A stretch of DNA of 29,346 bases from Vulcanimicrobiota bacterium. GTDB taxonomy: Bacteria; Vulcanimicrobiota; Vulcanimicrobiia; Vulcanimicrobiales; Vulcanimicrobiaceae. Where the stretch lies: positions 1 to 29,346 of the forward strand of contig DAHUYY010000001.1 of NCBI GenBank assembly GCA_027306845.1, read 5' to 3'. The notes beneath the pieces were generated by a model. That model did not search any database, had not been told where the DNA came from, and saw nothing but the letters and a program-made list of their open reading frames with translations. Positions 22,622 through 29,346 of the stretch are shown here, in pieces. How positions within the stretch are numbered: the first letter of the stretch is position 1; every line of letters starts with the position of its first letter. Both the position numbers and the translations under genes were made by a program.

Positions 22622-24730
22622 TTAAGAAAGCGAGCGCTCGCGCCGCCGGAGCAGCTCGCCCTGAGCGTCGATTCCGGCCCCTGGGCGGAGCGCCAGGTGC
22701 CGATAGGTGCCCTCGGGGAGCAATTCCCGCGAGTGCTGCGTATCGGCAAAGAGCACCGAGGCCAGCAGCCGGTCGAGCTCCTCGGCCATCTCGCGCTCCT
22801 CGATCGGGACGGCGAGCTCGACCCGACGGTCGAGGTTGCGCCCCATCCAGTCCGCACTGCCGATGAAGAGCTTTCGGTCACCGCCATCGGTGAAGGAAAA
22901 GAGCCGCGAATGTTCGAGAAAGCGCCCGACGATCGAGCGCACGCGAATGCTCTCGCTCAGGCCGGGAACGCCCGGCCGTAGCGTGCACATTCCGCGCACG
23001 AGAAGATCGATCGGCACCCCCGCTTGCGAGGCGCGATAGAGCGCGCGCACCACCTCTTTATCGGTGAGCGCATTGAGCTTGGCGCGAATTCCGCAGGGGC
23101 GCCCCGCCTCGGCGTGCTCGGTCTCGCGATCGATCGCCGCAAGAATTTCGCGGCGCAGCGTGACCGGAGCGACGAGTAACTCGTCGTAGTCGGTGACTTT
23201 CGCAAAACCCGTGAGCGCATTGAACATCTGTGCGAGATCGGACCCCAGCCTCGCTCGCGCCGTGAACAGGCTGAAATCCGTATAGAGTCGCGCGCTTTTT
23301 TCGTTGTAGTTGCCGGTGCCGAAATGCATGTAACGCCGTATGCCGTCCTCGTCCTCGCGCACGACCAACAATGCCTTGGCATGAACTTTTAGCCCCGGGA
23401 AACCATACACGACGTGGACGCCGGCACGTTCGAGGCGGCGCGCCCATTCGATATTATTTTCTTCGTCGAAACGTGCCTTGAGTTCGATGACGACGGCGAC
23501 CTGTTTTTCGTTCTCGGCTGCCTCCAGCAAGGCACGCACGATCGGCGAGTCGCTTCCCGAAGTTCGGTAGAGCGTCGCCTTAATCGCCAACACGCGATCG
23601 TCGTTTGCGGCGGCCTGCACGAACTGCACGACCGGATCGAACGAATCGTAGGGATGGTGCAACAGAATGTCGCCTTCGCGAATCGCCGCGAAAATATCGC
23701 TTACACCACGGAGCCGCAGCGGAATCGCCGGTGTAAACGGCTGGTCTCGTAACTCGTCGTGCCCCGCTTGACGGTATAGCGACATTAAATCGCTCAATCC
23801 CATCAGGCCGTCAATATCGTAGCAATCTTCTTCTCGAAGATCGAGCGCATCGAGTAAAAACGCGCGCAGATTTTCTGGTATACCGCGTTCCACTTCCAAA
23901 CGCACGGGTTCGCCGAAACGACGCTTCTGCAATTCCGATTCGATCGCTTGCAATAAATCGTCGGCTTCGTCTTCTTGCAAGTCGAGGTCGGCGTCGCGCG
24001 TCACTCGAAATAAATATGAAGCGCGCACCGTCATACCGGGAAACAAGGCGTCTAAATGATGCGCGATCGCATCTTCGATCAGCACAAAACTCCGCGCCCC
24101 CGAAGCAGTTTCAGGAATTTCAATAAATCGCGGCAAGGTCGGCGGTATTTTCACCCGGGCGAAATGTACGTCGATTCCGTCGGGCGTCACTTCTTCAAGT
24201 TCGACCGCTAACGAGAGCGAGAGATTCGAAATATACGGAAACGGGTGTCCGCTATCCACGGCGAGCGGCGTAAGCACGGGAAACACGCGTTCGTCGAAGA
24301 CGTGCTCGACGGTGCGAGCGCGTTCTTCATCGAGGTCGGTAACGCTAAGGATCCGTACGCCTTTTTCCGCTATCGCAGGGAGAATCTCGTCGCGTAACAC
24401 TTTCATTTGCTGCGGCAGCGTCTCGCGAATATAATCCGAGATTGCCTGAAAGTGCTCGGCCGGTAGCCGCCCGTCGTCGGAACGCGTGGTTACGCCGGCG
24501 GCGATCTGCTGTTTGATCGCGGCGACCCGGATCATAAAAAACTCATCGAGGTTCGTTCCGAATATCGAGACGAACTTTAAGCGCTCCAGCAACGGATTCT
24601 TCGAATCGAGCGCCTCTTCGAGGACGCGATCGTTGAAGGCCAGCCACGAAAGTTCGCGGCTGAAAAAAAGCTCGGCATCGCCCCGTTCCGCGTTTTGCGG
24701 CGGAATCGCGGCTTCGAATCTCTGGAGCAT
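22622..24730 (-). CDS. ppk1: Polyphosphate kinase 1
   Basis: A full-length 702-residue PPK1, which reversibly transfers the terminal phosphate of ATP to polyphosphate. The N domain starts ELFFSRELSWLAFNDRVLEEA and has FVSIFGTNLDEFFMIRVA; the middle shows DILLHHPYDSFDPVVQFV and AIKATLYRTSGSDSPIV; the catalytic core has YMHFGTGNYNEKSARLYTD with the histidine that becomes phosphorylated, and a second conserved histidine in FLEHSRLFSF; then SADWMGRNLDRRVE close to the end. The ATG at 24730 follows GAGAACG; an ATG at 24775 would overlap the divergent transporter start and adds an Arg-rich tail. It is divergent from the betaine importer and 100 bp upstream of the TonB receptor on the same strand. 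Confidence 0.97.
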   Translation of the reverse strand: MLQRFEAAIPPQNAERGDAELFFSRELSWLAFNDRVLEEALDSKNPLLERLKFVSIFGTNLDEFFMIRVAAIKQQIAAGVTTRSDDGRLPAEHFQAISDYIRETLPQQMKVLRDEILPAIAEKGVRILSVTDLDEERARTVEHVFDERVFPVLTPLAVDSGHPFPYISNLSLSLAVELEEVTPDGIDVHFARVKIPPTLPRFIEIPETASGARSFVLIEDAIAHHLDALFPGMTVRASYLFRVTRDADLDLQEDEADDLLQAIESELQKRRFGEPVRLEVERGIPENLRAFLLDALDLREEDCYDIDGLMGLSDLMSLYRQAGHDELRDQPFTPAIPLRLRGVSDIFAAIREGDILLHHPYDSFDPVVQFVQAAANDDRVLAIKATLYRTSGSDSPIVRALLEAAENEKQVAVVIELKARFDEENNIEWARRLERAGVHVVYGFPGLKVHAKALLVVREDEDGIRRYMHFGTGNYNEKSARLYTDFSLFTARARLGSDLAQMFNALTGFAKVTDYDELLVAPVTLRREILAAIDRETEHAEAGRPCGIRAKLNALTDKEVVRALYRASQAGVPIDLLVRGMCTLRPGVPGLSESIRVRSIVGRFLEHSRLFSFTDGGDRKLFIGSADWMGRNLDRRVELAVPIEEREMAEELDRLLASVLFADTQHSRELLPEGTYRHLALRPGAGIDAQGELLRRRERSLS

Positions 24731-24774
24731 CGTTCTCGCGGGATTCGCCGAGCGCGAGCGAAACTCTAGCCGCA

Positions 24775-25374
24775 ATGCTCACCGATTTGCTCGCGGAGAC
24801 CGGCACGCACCTCGAAATCGCGGGAGCGGCGCTTGCAATAGCGGTCGTGGTGGGGGTACCGCTGGCACTGCTGACGGCAAAGACACGCTTCGTGCGCACG
24901 GCGACGCTGGGCGGGGTCGGCATCGCGCGGAGCCTACCCACGATCGCCGTGCTTGCTTTGCTGCTCCCGTGGCTTGGCGTCGGGCGCCTGCCCGCGATCG
25001 TGGCGCTCGCGCTGCTCGCACTTCCCCCCATCGCTATCTCCGTCGATGCCGGGATGCGCTCGCTCCCGGCGGCGCAACGCGAACTCGCCGACGCCCTCGG
25101 CCTCGGCGCCCGGACGCGTTTTTTGCGGATCGAGATTCCGGCGACGGCACCGCTTGCACTCGCCGGGCTTCGCACGGCCGGAGTCGAGTGTATCGCCAGT
25201 GCGACGCTGGCAACGTTTATCGGCGGGGGCGGGCTCGGCGACGGCATCGTGCGCGGCTTGCAGACCGGGAACGCAACGCTGTTATTGCTGACGGCTGCAA
25301 CCGTCGCCGCGCTCGCAGTCGCCGTCGATGCCGCGCTCTCGCTGGCGCTCCGCAGCGTCGAGGCATGGAGCTGA
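24775..25374 (+). CDS. Quaternary-amine ABC importer permease (OpuBB/YehW-like), first
   Basis: A 199-residue permease of the OpuB/OpuC/Yeh family. It has about five helices (LEIAGAALAIAVVVGVPLAL, IAVLALLLPWLGVG, PAIVALALLALPPIAISV, LATFIGGGGLGDGI, LLLLTAATVAALAVAVDAAL) and the family-specific stretches GIARSLPTIAVLAL and LADALGLGARTRFLRIEIP then AGLRTAGVE. Here permease and binding protein are separate genes, unlike the fused EgtU/OpuCB-C arrangement in some bacteria. Its stop (TGA 25372-25374) overlaps the binding-protein ATG. First gene of a four-gene operon, divergent from ppk1 across 44 bp. Confidence 0.9.
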   Translation: MLTDLLAETGTHLEIAGAALAIAVVVGVPLALLTAKTRFVRTATLGGVGIARSLPTIAVLALLLPWLGVGRLPAIVALALLALPPIAISVDAGMRSLPAAQRELADALGLGARTRFLRIEIPATAPLALAGLRTAGVECIASATLATFIGGGGLGDGIVRGLQTGNATLLLLTAATVAALAVAVDAALSLALRSVEAWS

Positions 25375-26240
25375 TGCAGCGCCGGGCTGCGCTCGCGACG
25401 ATCGGCGGAGCACTCGCACTCGTGCGTTGTTCGCCGAGCCCCACGCTCCGCGTCGGGTCGAAGAATTTCGAAGAATCGATTCTCCTCGCCGAACTTTACG
25501 CACAGACGCTCGAAGGTGTCGGCATTACCGTCGACCGTCGCTTCAACCTCGGTTCGACGCAGATCGCTCTCGCGGCGTTGGAACGCGGCGATATCGATTG
25601 CTATCCCGAATATACCGGCACGGCGCTTATCGACGTCCTCCACCACGCACCAATGCGCGACGGTGCGGCGGTTCTTGCGATTCTCCGAACGGCATTTACA
25701 TCGCGATATCGCGCTACGTGGTTAACCCCTGCGCCGATGAACGATTCGCAAGCCCTTGCGACGACGCGGGAGATATCGCGGCGCCTCAATCTCACCACGC
25801 TGACCGAATGTTCGCACCTTGCACCGCATCTGCGCCTCGCTACGATTCAAGAGTTTCTCGCGCGCCCCGACGGGCTGCCCGGTCTGCAGCATTTTTATGG
25901 CGGCTTCGAATTTCAATCGGTTCGTACGTACGATATCGCGCTAAAGTATGAAGCCTTGCTGACCGGTAAGGCCGATGTCGCGACCGCATTTAGTACCGAC
26001 GGAGCGATCGCGGCCCACGGGCTCGTCCTCTTACGCGACGACCGCCATTTCTGGCCGGCCTACCATGTCGCGCCGGTGGTTCGAACGGCGGCGCTCGCGC
26101 GGTTCCCGCGCATGCGTTCCGCCCTCGACGCGCTCTCCGCCCGCCTCTCGACTACGGCGGTCGCGGCGATGAACGAGCGCGTCGAATCCGCACAAATGAG
26201 CCCTGCAACTGTAGCGCGCGCCTTCCTTCACCCGCAGTGA
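25374..26240 (+). CDS. Quaternary-amine ABC importer substrate-binding protein (OpuBC/OsmF-like)
   Basis: A 288-residue OpuAC-family binding protein. The leader MQRRAALATIGGALALVRCS is a short export signal with a possible but non-canonical lipobox (LVRC). The mature part shows the family opening LRVGSKNFEESILLAELYA, FNLGSTQIALAALERGDID, CYPEYTGTALIDV, PAPMNDSQALA, CSHLAPHLRLA and RPDGLPGLQHFYGG, all typical of betaine, choline and carnitine binders. The YPEYTGT and PAPxNxS segments form part of the ligand cage. An in-frame ATG at 25365 is the alternative start; the TGATG overlap favours 25374. The ATPase starts with GTG inside its stop. Ligand undetermined; see the finding on histidine betaine. 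Confidence 0.9.
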   Translation: MQRRAALATIGGALALVRCSPSPTLRVGSKNFEESILLAELYAQTLEGVGITVDRRFNLGSTQIALAALERGDIDCYPEYTGTALIDVLHHAPMRDGAAVLAILRTAFTSRYRATWLTPAPMNDSQALATTREISRRLNLTTLTECSHLAPHLRLATIQEFLARPDGLPGLQHFYGGFEFQSVRTYDIALKYEALLTGKADVATAFSTDGAIAAHGLVLLRDDRHFWPAYHVAPVVRTAALARFPRMRSALDALSARLSTTAVAAMNERVESAQMSPATVARAFLHPQ

Positions 26241-27037
26241 GCATCGAACCGCCTTACGCGCTTCGCTTCGATCGCGCGTCGGTACGCTTCCCCGGAGCGG
26301 CGGTGCTTGCGCTCGATCGAATATCGCTGCAGGTTGAACCGGGAGAGCTCCTCACGATCGTCGGCGCATCGGGATCGGGGAAGAGCACGCTCTTACGGTG
26401 CGTGAATCGTCTCGTCGAACTCTGCGACGGTCGCATCGAGATCGACGGCATCGATATTGAGAGCGTCGCCATCGATCCACTTCGCAGAACGATCGGCTAC
26501 GCGATCCAAGGCGTCGGCCTTTTCGCTCATCTCACCGTCGCCGAAAACCTCGCCCTCGTGCCGGAAGCCTTGGGTTGGCCGCGCGCGCGCATCGACACGC
26601 GCATCGATGAGATGCTTGCAAGGGTACGCCTCGATCCGGCGATCTATCGCAAACGACGCCCGCGCGCCCTATCGGGAGGGCAGGCCCAACGCGTTGGAAT
26701 CGCTCGCGCCCTCATAGCGTATCCGCGATTATTGCTGCTCGACGAGCCATTCGGCGCGGTCGACCCGATTCTGCGCCCGCAACTCCAGGCCGAGTTACTC
26801 GGCGTGTTACGCGAAGCGCACACAACGACGTTGTTCGTAACCCACGACGTCGATGAGGCGCTCTTCCTAGGAGAGCGTGTCGCCGTTATCCACGAAGGCC
26901 GCTTGCGCGCGATCGGCACGCCGCGCGCGATGCTCGACCGACCACCCGACGCCTTCACCGCCGATCTTCTTTGCGGCGACGCCCTCCTGCACGAGTACCG
27001 TCGGGCCCGCCTCGCGGAACGCGAACCGCGTTCGTGA
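26237..27037 (+). CDS. Quaternary-amine ABC importer ATPase (OpuBA/YehX-like)
   Basis: A 266-residue ABC ATPase. Walker A is GASGSGKST (residues 43-51), followed by LLRCVNRLVE; the segment RRTIGYAIQGVGLFAHLTVAENLALVP is diagnostic of the OpuCA/ProV-like betaine group. The ABC signature is LSGGQAQRVG, Walker B LLLLDEPFGAVD and the switch His is in FVTHDVDEAL. There are no CBS domains after the H-loop, unlike OpuCA/ProV (~380 aa), so it lacks the ionic-strength sensor. GTG start in a 4-nt overlap (GTGA) with the binding-protein stop. Confidence 0.93.
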   Translation: MSIEPPYALRFDRASVRFPGAAVLALDRISLQVEPGELLTIVGASGSGKSTLLRCVNRLVELCDGRIEIDGIDIESVAIDPLRRTIGYAIQGVGLFAHLTVAENLALVPEALGWPRARIDTRIDEMLARVRLDPAIYRKRRPRALSGGQAQRVGIARALIAYPRLLLLDEPFGAVDPILRPQLQAELLGVLREAHTTTLFVTHDVDEALFLGERVAVIHEGRLRAIGTPRAMLDRPPDAFTADLLCGDALLHEYRRARLAEREPRS

Positions 27038-27627
27038 TTCCAGCAATCGCAGCCCATATCGCGCTCTGCTCAACCGCCGTCGCTATAGCTACGGCCATCG
27101 CGCTCCCCATGGCTCTCGTGCTCGCCGATCGCCCGATAATAGAACGGCCGCTCTCCGCGCTATTAGGGGCGCTGTACACGATCCCATCGCTTGCACTGCT
27201 CGCGGTTCTCGTGCAATGGGTGGGCCTCGGAAACACGAGCGTCGAAATCGCGCTCGTCACCTATGCGCTCTACGCAATCTTCCGCAGCACCGTCGCCGGC
27301 GTTCGTGCGATTCCATTCGAGCAGCGAGAGATTGCAACTGCGCTCGGGCTGCCGCGTTGGAAACGTCGGATACGCATCGAACTCCCGCTCGCGTTTCCGG
27401 CTATTCTCTCCGGGCTCCGTATCGCTACCCTCGGAAGCATCGCGCTTGCAACTTTAGGCGGCTACGTCGGCGGAAGCGGACTCGGCGCACTGCTCTTTAC
27501 CGGGTTCGCTCTACAAAACCGCGCGATGCTCGTGCAAGGAGCGCTCGGAGTCGTAGCGATCGCGCTGTGCAGCGAGCTTGGCTTCCGTTCGATCGAACGC
27601 GTCGCGCGTCTGCGCACGAGCGCGTGA
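27034..27627 (+). CDS. Quaternary-amine ABC importer permease (OpuBD/YehY-like), second
   Basis: A 197-residue partner permease. Helices include IPAIAAHIALCSTAVAIATAI, LPMALVLAD, LLGALYTIPSLALLAVLVQW and SIALATLGGYVGGSGLGALLF; the coupling loop is EIATALGLPRWKRRIRIELP with AILSGLRIATLGSIALATLGG, matching the first permease in layout. The GTG start in the GTGA overlap with the ATPase stop is chosen over an upstream in-frame ATG inside the ATPase gene. The operon order permease-binding protein-ATPase-permease gives a complete importer. Its 3' end is 18 bp from the end of the converging EgtD-like gene. Confidence 0.9.
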   Translation: MIPAIAAHIALCSTAVAIATAIALPMALVLADRPIIERPLSALLGALYTIPSLALLAVLVQWVGLGNTSVEIALVTYALYAIFRSTVAGVRAIPFEQREIATALGLPRWKRRIRIELPLAFPAILSGLRIATLGSIALATLGGYVGGSGLGALLFTGFALQNRAMLVQGALGVVAIALCSELGFRSIERVARLRTSA

Positions 27628-27645
27628 ACGCCGAGAGGTTTGAAC

Positions 27646-28638
27646 TTACCCGTCGTCGCGACGCTCCAAAAGGACCAACGCAAAGCCGGCGTCATCGTCG
27701 GGCATGTACGTCCGTTCGTCAAAACCACTATCGGCGGCGAGGCTACAGAGCTCCTCACGGGTGAATTTATGCGACGATTCGATGTGAATGCGCTCGCCCT
27801 CGGCAAAACCTATCGCTCCGCGGCCATTTCCCAGCGCATAGCTCGCTGCGCGCTCGGCGATAAGATACGCTTCGATGCTCCCTGTGGAATCGTCGAAAAT
27901 CGCCACATGGCGAAAATTCCCGACCGCGATCTCGGCACCGAGCTCGCGGTTCACGCGTGCGAGAACGTTCTTCGAAAACGCCGCCGTCACCCCGATCGGG
28001 TCGTTATAGGCGCGTTCCATGGCTTCGCGATTTTTCCGAAGATCGACCCCAAGTAAGAGCAAATCGTGGGGAGTGAGGGCGGCATAGATCGCGCGAAGAA
28101 GCTCGCAGCCGCGTCGGCCGGGGTAATTGCCTAAATTCGAGCCCAAGAAAAGGGCAAGCGTTCTCGGTTGCCGCGGCACGTCGGCCAGCACTTGAAAATA
28201 GTCGCCGACGAGCGCATCGACGGCGATCTGAGGATAGCGTTTGAGTAGTTGCACGGCAGCAGCGCGGATCGCGCCGAGCGATATATCGATCGCCGTATAG
28301 CGCACATTTTCATATTTTGCAATTGCCGCTTCGATCAACAGGTGCGTTTTTTCGGAGCTTCCGCTACCCAACTCGAGCAGGCGCGGCGCTCCCCCGACCG
28401 TTGCTACGATCGTCGCCGCATATTGCTTCAATAATGCAATCTCCCTTCGTGGAAGATCGTACTCGGGGAGCAAAACAATTGCCTCAAAAAGCGCCGAGCC
28501 CAGGGCGTCGTAAAGATATTTTGACGGGATCGATTTTTGCGACGCGCGCAGACCGCTAAGCACGTCGCGCTCGAAATCTTCGGCGACATGATTTTCCCAA
28601 ATACGCTCGCGATAACGGTCGGCGAGATTTTCGTGCAT
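27646..28638 (-). CDS. egtD: EgtD-like SAM-dependent L-histidine N-alpha-methyltransferase
   Basis: A 330-residue member of the EgtD family (TIGR03438), which trimethylates histidine to hercynine, the first step of ergothioneine synthesis. Visible: KYLYDALGSALFEAIVLLPEY (40-60), the SAM loop LELGSGSSEKT (88-98), AIDIS (116-120), FLGSNLGNY (164-172), LLLGVDLRKN, ERAYNDPIGVTAAFSKN (208-224), VLARVNRELGA, and IESSHKF with Glu287 and Ser289 at the positions that hold the histidine amino acid part in mycobacterial EgtD. One difference: after LPEY the usual YxTRxE segment reads DLPRRE, so the tyrosine of the imidazole site is absent, and the substrate may differ. The ATG overlaps the permease stop (TGATG). 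No EgtB, EgtC or EgtE is in the window. Confidence 0.85.
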   Translation of the reverse strand: MHENLADRYRERIWENHVAEDFERDVLSGLRASQKSIPSKYLYDALGSALFEAIVLLPEYDLPRREIALLKQYAATIVATVGGAPRLLELGSGSSEKTHLLIEAAIAKYENVRYTAIDISLGAIRAAAVQLLKRYPQIAVDALVGDYFQVLADVPRQPRTLALFLGSNLGNYPGRRGCELLRAIYAALTPHDLLLLGVDLRKNREAMERAYNDPIGVTAAFSKNVLARVNRELGAEIAVGNFRHVAIFDDSTGSIEAYLIAERAASYALGNGRGAIGFAEGERIHIESSHKFTREELCSLAADSGFDERTYMPDDDAGFALVLLERRDDG

Positions 28639-29346
28639 CACGTTTTTGGTTCCGGCCGCAGCAACGAACGATGAAAACCGTAGAGAAAATAGACCGCGAG
28701 ACCCACGACGAACCAAGCCGCAAAACGTAGCCAGGTGGGTAGCGATAGGCCGGTAATGAGGTAGATGCAACCGAGAGCTCCTAAGACGGTAAACACCGGT
28801 GCGAGCGGAGCGCGGAACGGCCGCGGTGCGTTCGGTTCGACAATGCGCAGCACCAAGACGCCGGCACAAACGATCGCAAACGCCGAAAGCGTTCCGATGT
28901 TTACAAAATCAAGGAGCGTGGAGAGCGGCAAGACCGCCGCGAGGGCGGCAACGATAACGCCGGTGATAACCGTCATTCGTGCCGGAGTTCTAAAGACAGG
29001 GTGGATGCGCGCGACACCCGGCGGCAGCATGCGATCCCGCGCCATCACGTAGAAAATACGAATCTGTCCGAGCAGCGACGTCAGCATGACCGTCGTGTTG
29101 CCGGCGACGCCGCCGAAGGCAACGATTGCATAGACGGCATTATCGTGCGAGACATTACCTAGGGCGTCGAGCATCGCTGCACCCTCGGAGAGACGCCCGT
29201 ACGGCATCGCCCCTACCGTGGCGTACGCAATTGCTACGTACAAAATCCCGCCGATGGCGAGTGCGAGAAGAATACCGATAGGAACGTGACGTTTGGGTTC
29301 GTGGGCTTCTTCCGATGCCACCGTGACCGTATCGAAACCGATGTAC
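28638..29346 (-). CDS. APC-superfamily amino-acid permease (partial, N-terminus beyond window)
   Basis: The C-terminal ~235 residues of an amino-acid permease of the cationic amino acid transporter type. Entering at the right edge the frame reads YIGFDTVTVASEEAHEPKRH, the FDxVxxxxEExxxP signature of helix 6 and the following loop, then VPIGILLALAIGGILYVAIAYATVG, LLGQIRIFYVMARDRMLPPG, LDFVNIGTLSAFAIVCAGVLVLR and two final helices (APVFTVLGALGCIYLITGL, WFVVGLAVYFLYGFHRS). It is joined by a 1-nt overlap to the EgtD-like gene, so it may supply that enzyme's amino-acid substrate (inference). Confidence 0.9.
   Translation of the reverse strand, partial: YIGFDTVTVASEEAHEPKRHVPIGILLALAIGGILYVAIAYATVGAMPYGRLSEGAAMLDALGNVSHDNAVYAIVAFGGVAGNTTVMLTSLLGQIRIFYVMARDRMLPPGVARIHPVFRTPARMTVITGVIVAALAAVLPLSTLLDFVNIGTLSAFAIVCAGVLVLRIVEPNAPRPFRAPLAPVFTVLGALGCIYLITGLSLPTWLRFAAWFVVGLAVYFLYGFHRSLLRPEPKT

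Noticed and set aside
24486..25364. Long N-terminal extension of the OpuBC-like binding protein
   Set aside because: It runs antisense to ppk1 and out of frame through the first permease, is Arg/Ala-rich and without domain character; the export signal begins at 25374.

Overview
The window is a gene-dense, high-GC bacterial chromosome segment with short intergenic gaps and many 1-4 nt start/stop overlaps. A large TonB-dependent receptor with an N-terminal carboxypeptidase-regulatory-like domain, plus signal peptides and a lipobox, point to a diderm. Gene content (aconitase A, RNase D, PPK1, BolA/CGFx glutaredoxin, EgtD-like methyltransferase, OpuB-type transporter) suggests an aerobic environmental organism. 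The style recalls Candidatus Eremiobacterota (WPS-2/Vulcanimicrobiota), but this is an impression and not proof. No rRNA, tRNA, CRISPR, integrase or transposase gene was seen.

Layout. 1-823: a YafY-like repressor (cut by the left edge) divergent from a VOC-fold protein, with a palindromic operator between them. 820-7667 (minus strand): a long co-directional block TVP38 - rnd - acnA - histidine-decarboxylase-like enzyme - tandem ACT protein - a broken TMEM175-like channel. 7769-10037 (plus): a three-gene molybdate/tungstate-type ABC importer. 10050-10238: a palindromic repeat cluster. 10248-12747 (minus): a lipoprotein and a secreted protein of unknown function, and an RpiB/LacAB-family isomerase. 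12808-14525 (plus): a NUDT19-like Nudix hydrolase overlapping an MBL-fold hydrolase. 14526-14988: a lower-GC patch with a possible small membrane protein. 14989-18249: an MDR oxidoreductase, then a plus-strand sulfur/Fe-S cluster (small membrane protein, BolA, monothiol glutaredoxin, mercaptopyruvate sulfurtransferase) meeting a cupin protein. 18319-19323: a secreted protein and an EVE-domain protein. 19338-19626: a second repeat cluster and a strong two-way terminator. 19657-24730 (minus): TonB-dependent receptor and polyphosphate kinase. 24775-27627 (plus): a four-gene quaternary-amine ABC importer. 27646-29346 (minus): an EgtD-like methyltransferase and an amino-acid permease cut by the right edge.

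Most noteworthy: (i) two copies of a dispersed element that folds into an exact, gap-free four-way junction, whose side hairpins differ in sequence but keep pairing, each beside tandem copies of one arm; (ii) an EgtD-like enzyme and an amino-acid permease facing an OpuB-type betaine importer, a plausible histidine-betaine/ergothioneine locus; (iii) a TonB receptor whose only well-placed start is CTG behind a perfect AGGAGG; (iv) a twice-disabled TMEM175-like gene; (v) a foreign-looking low-GC patch.
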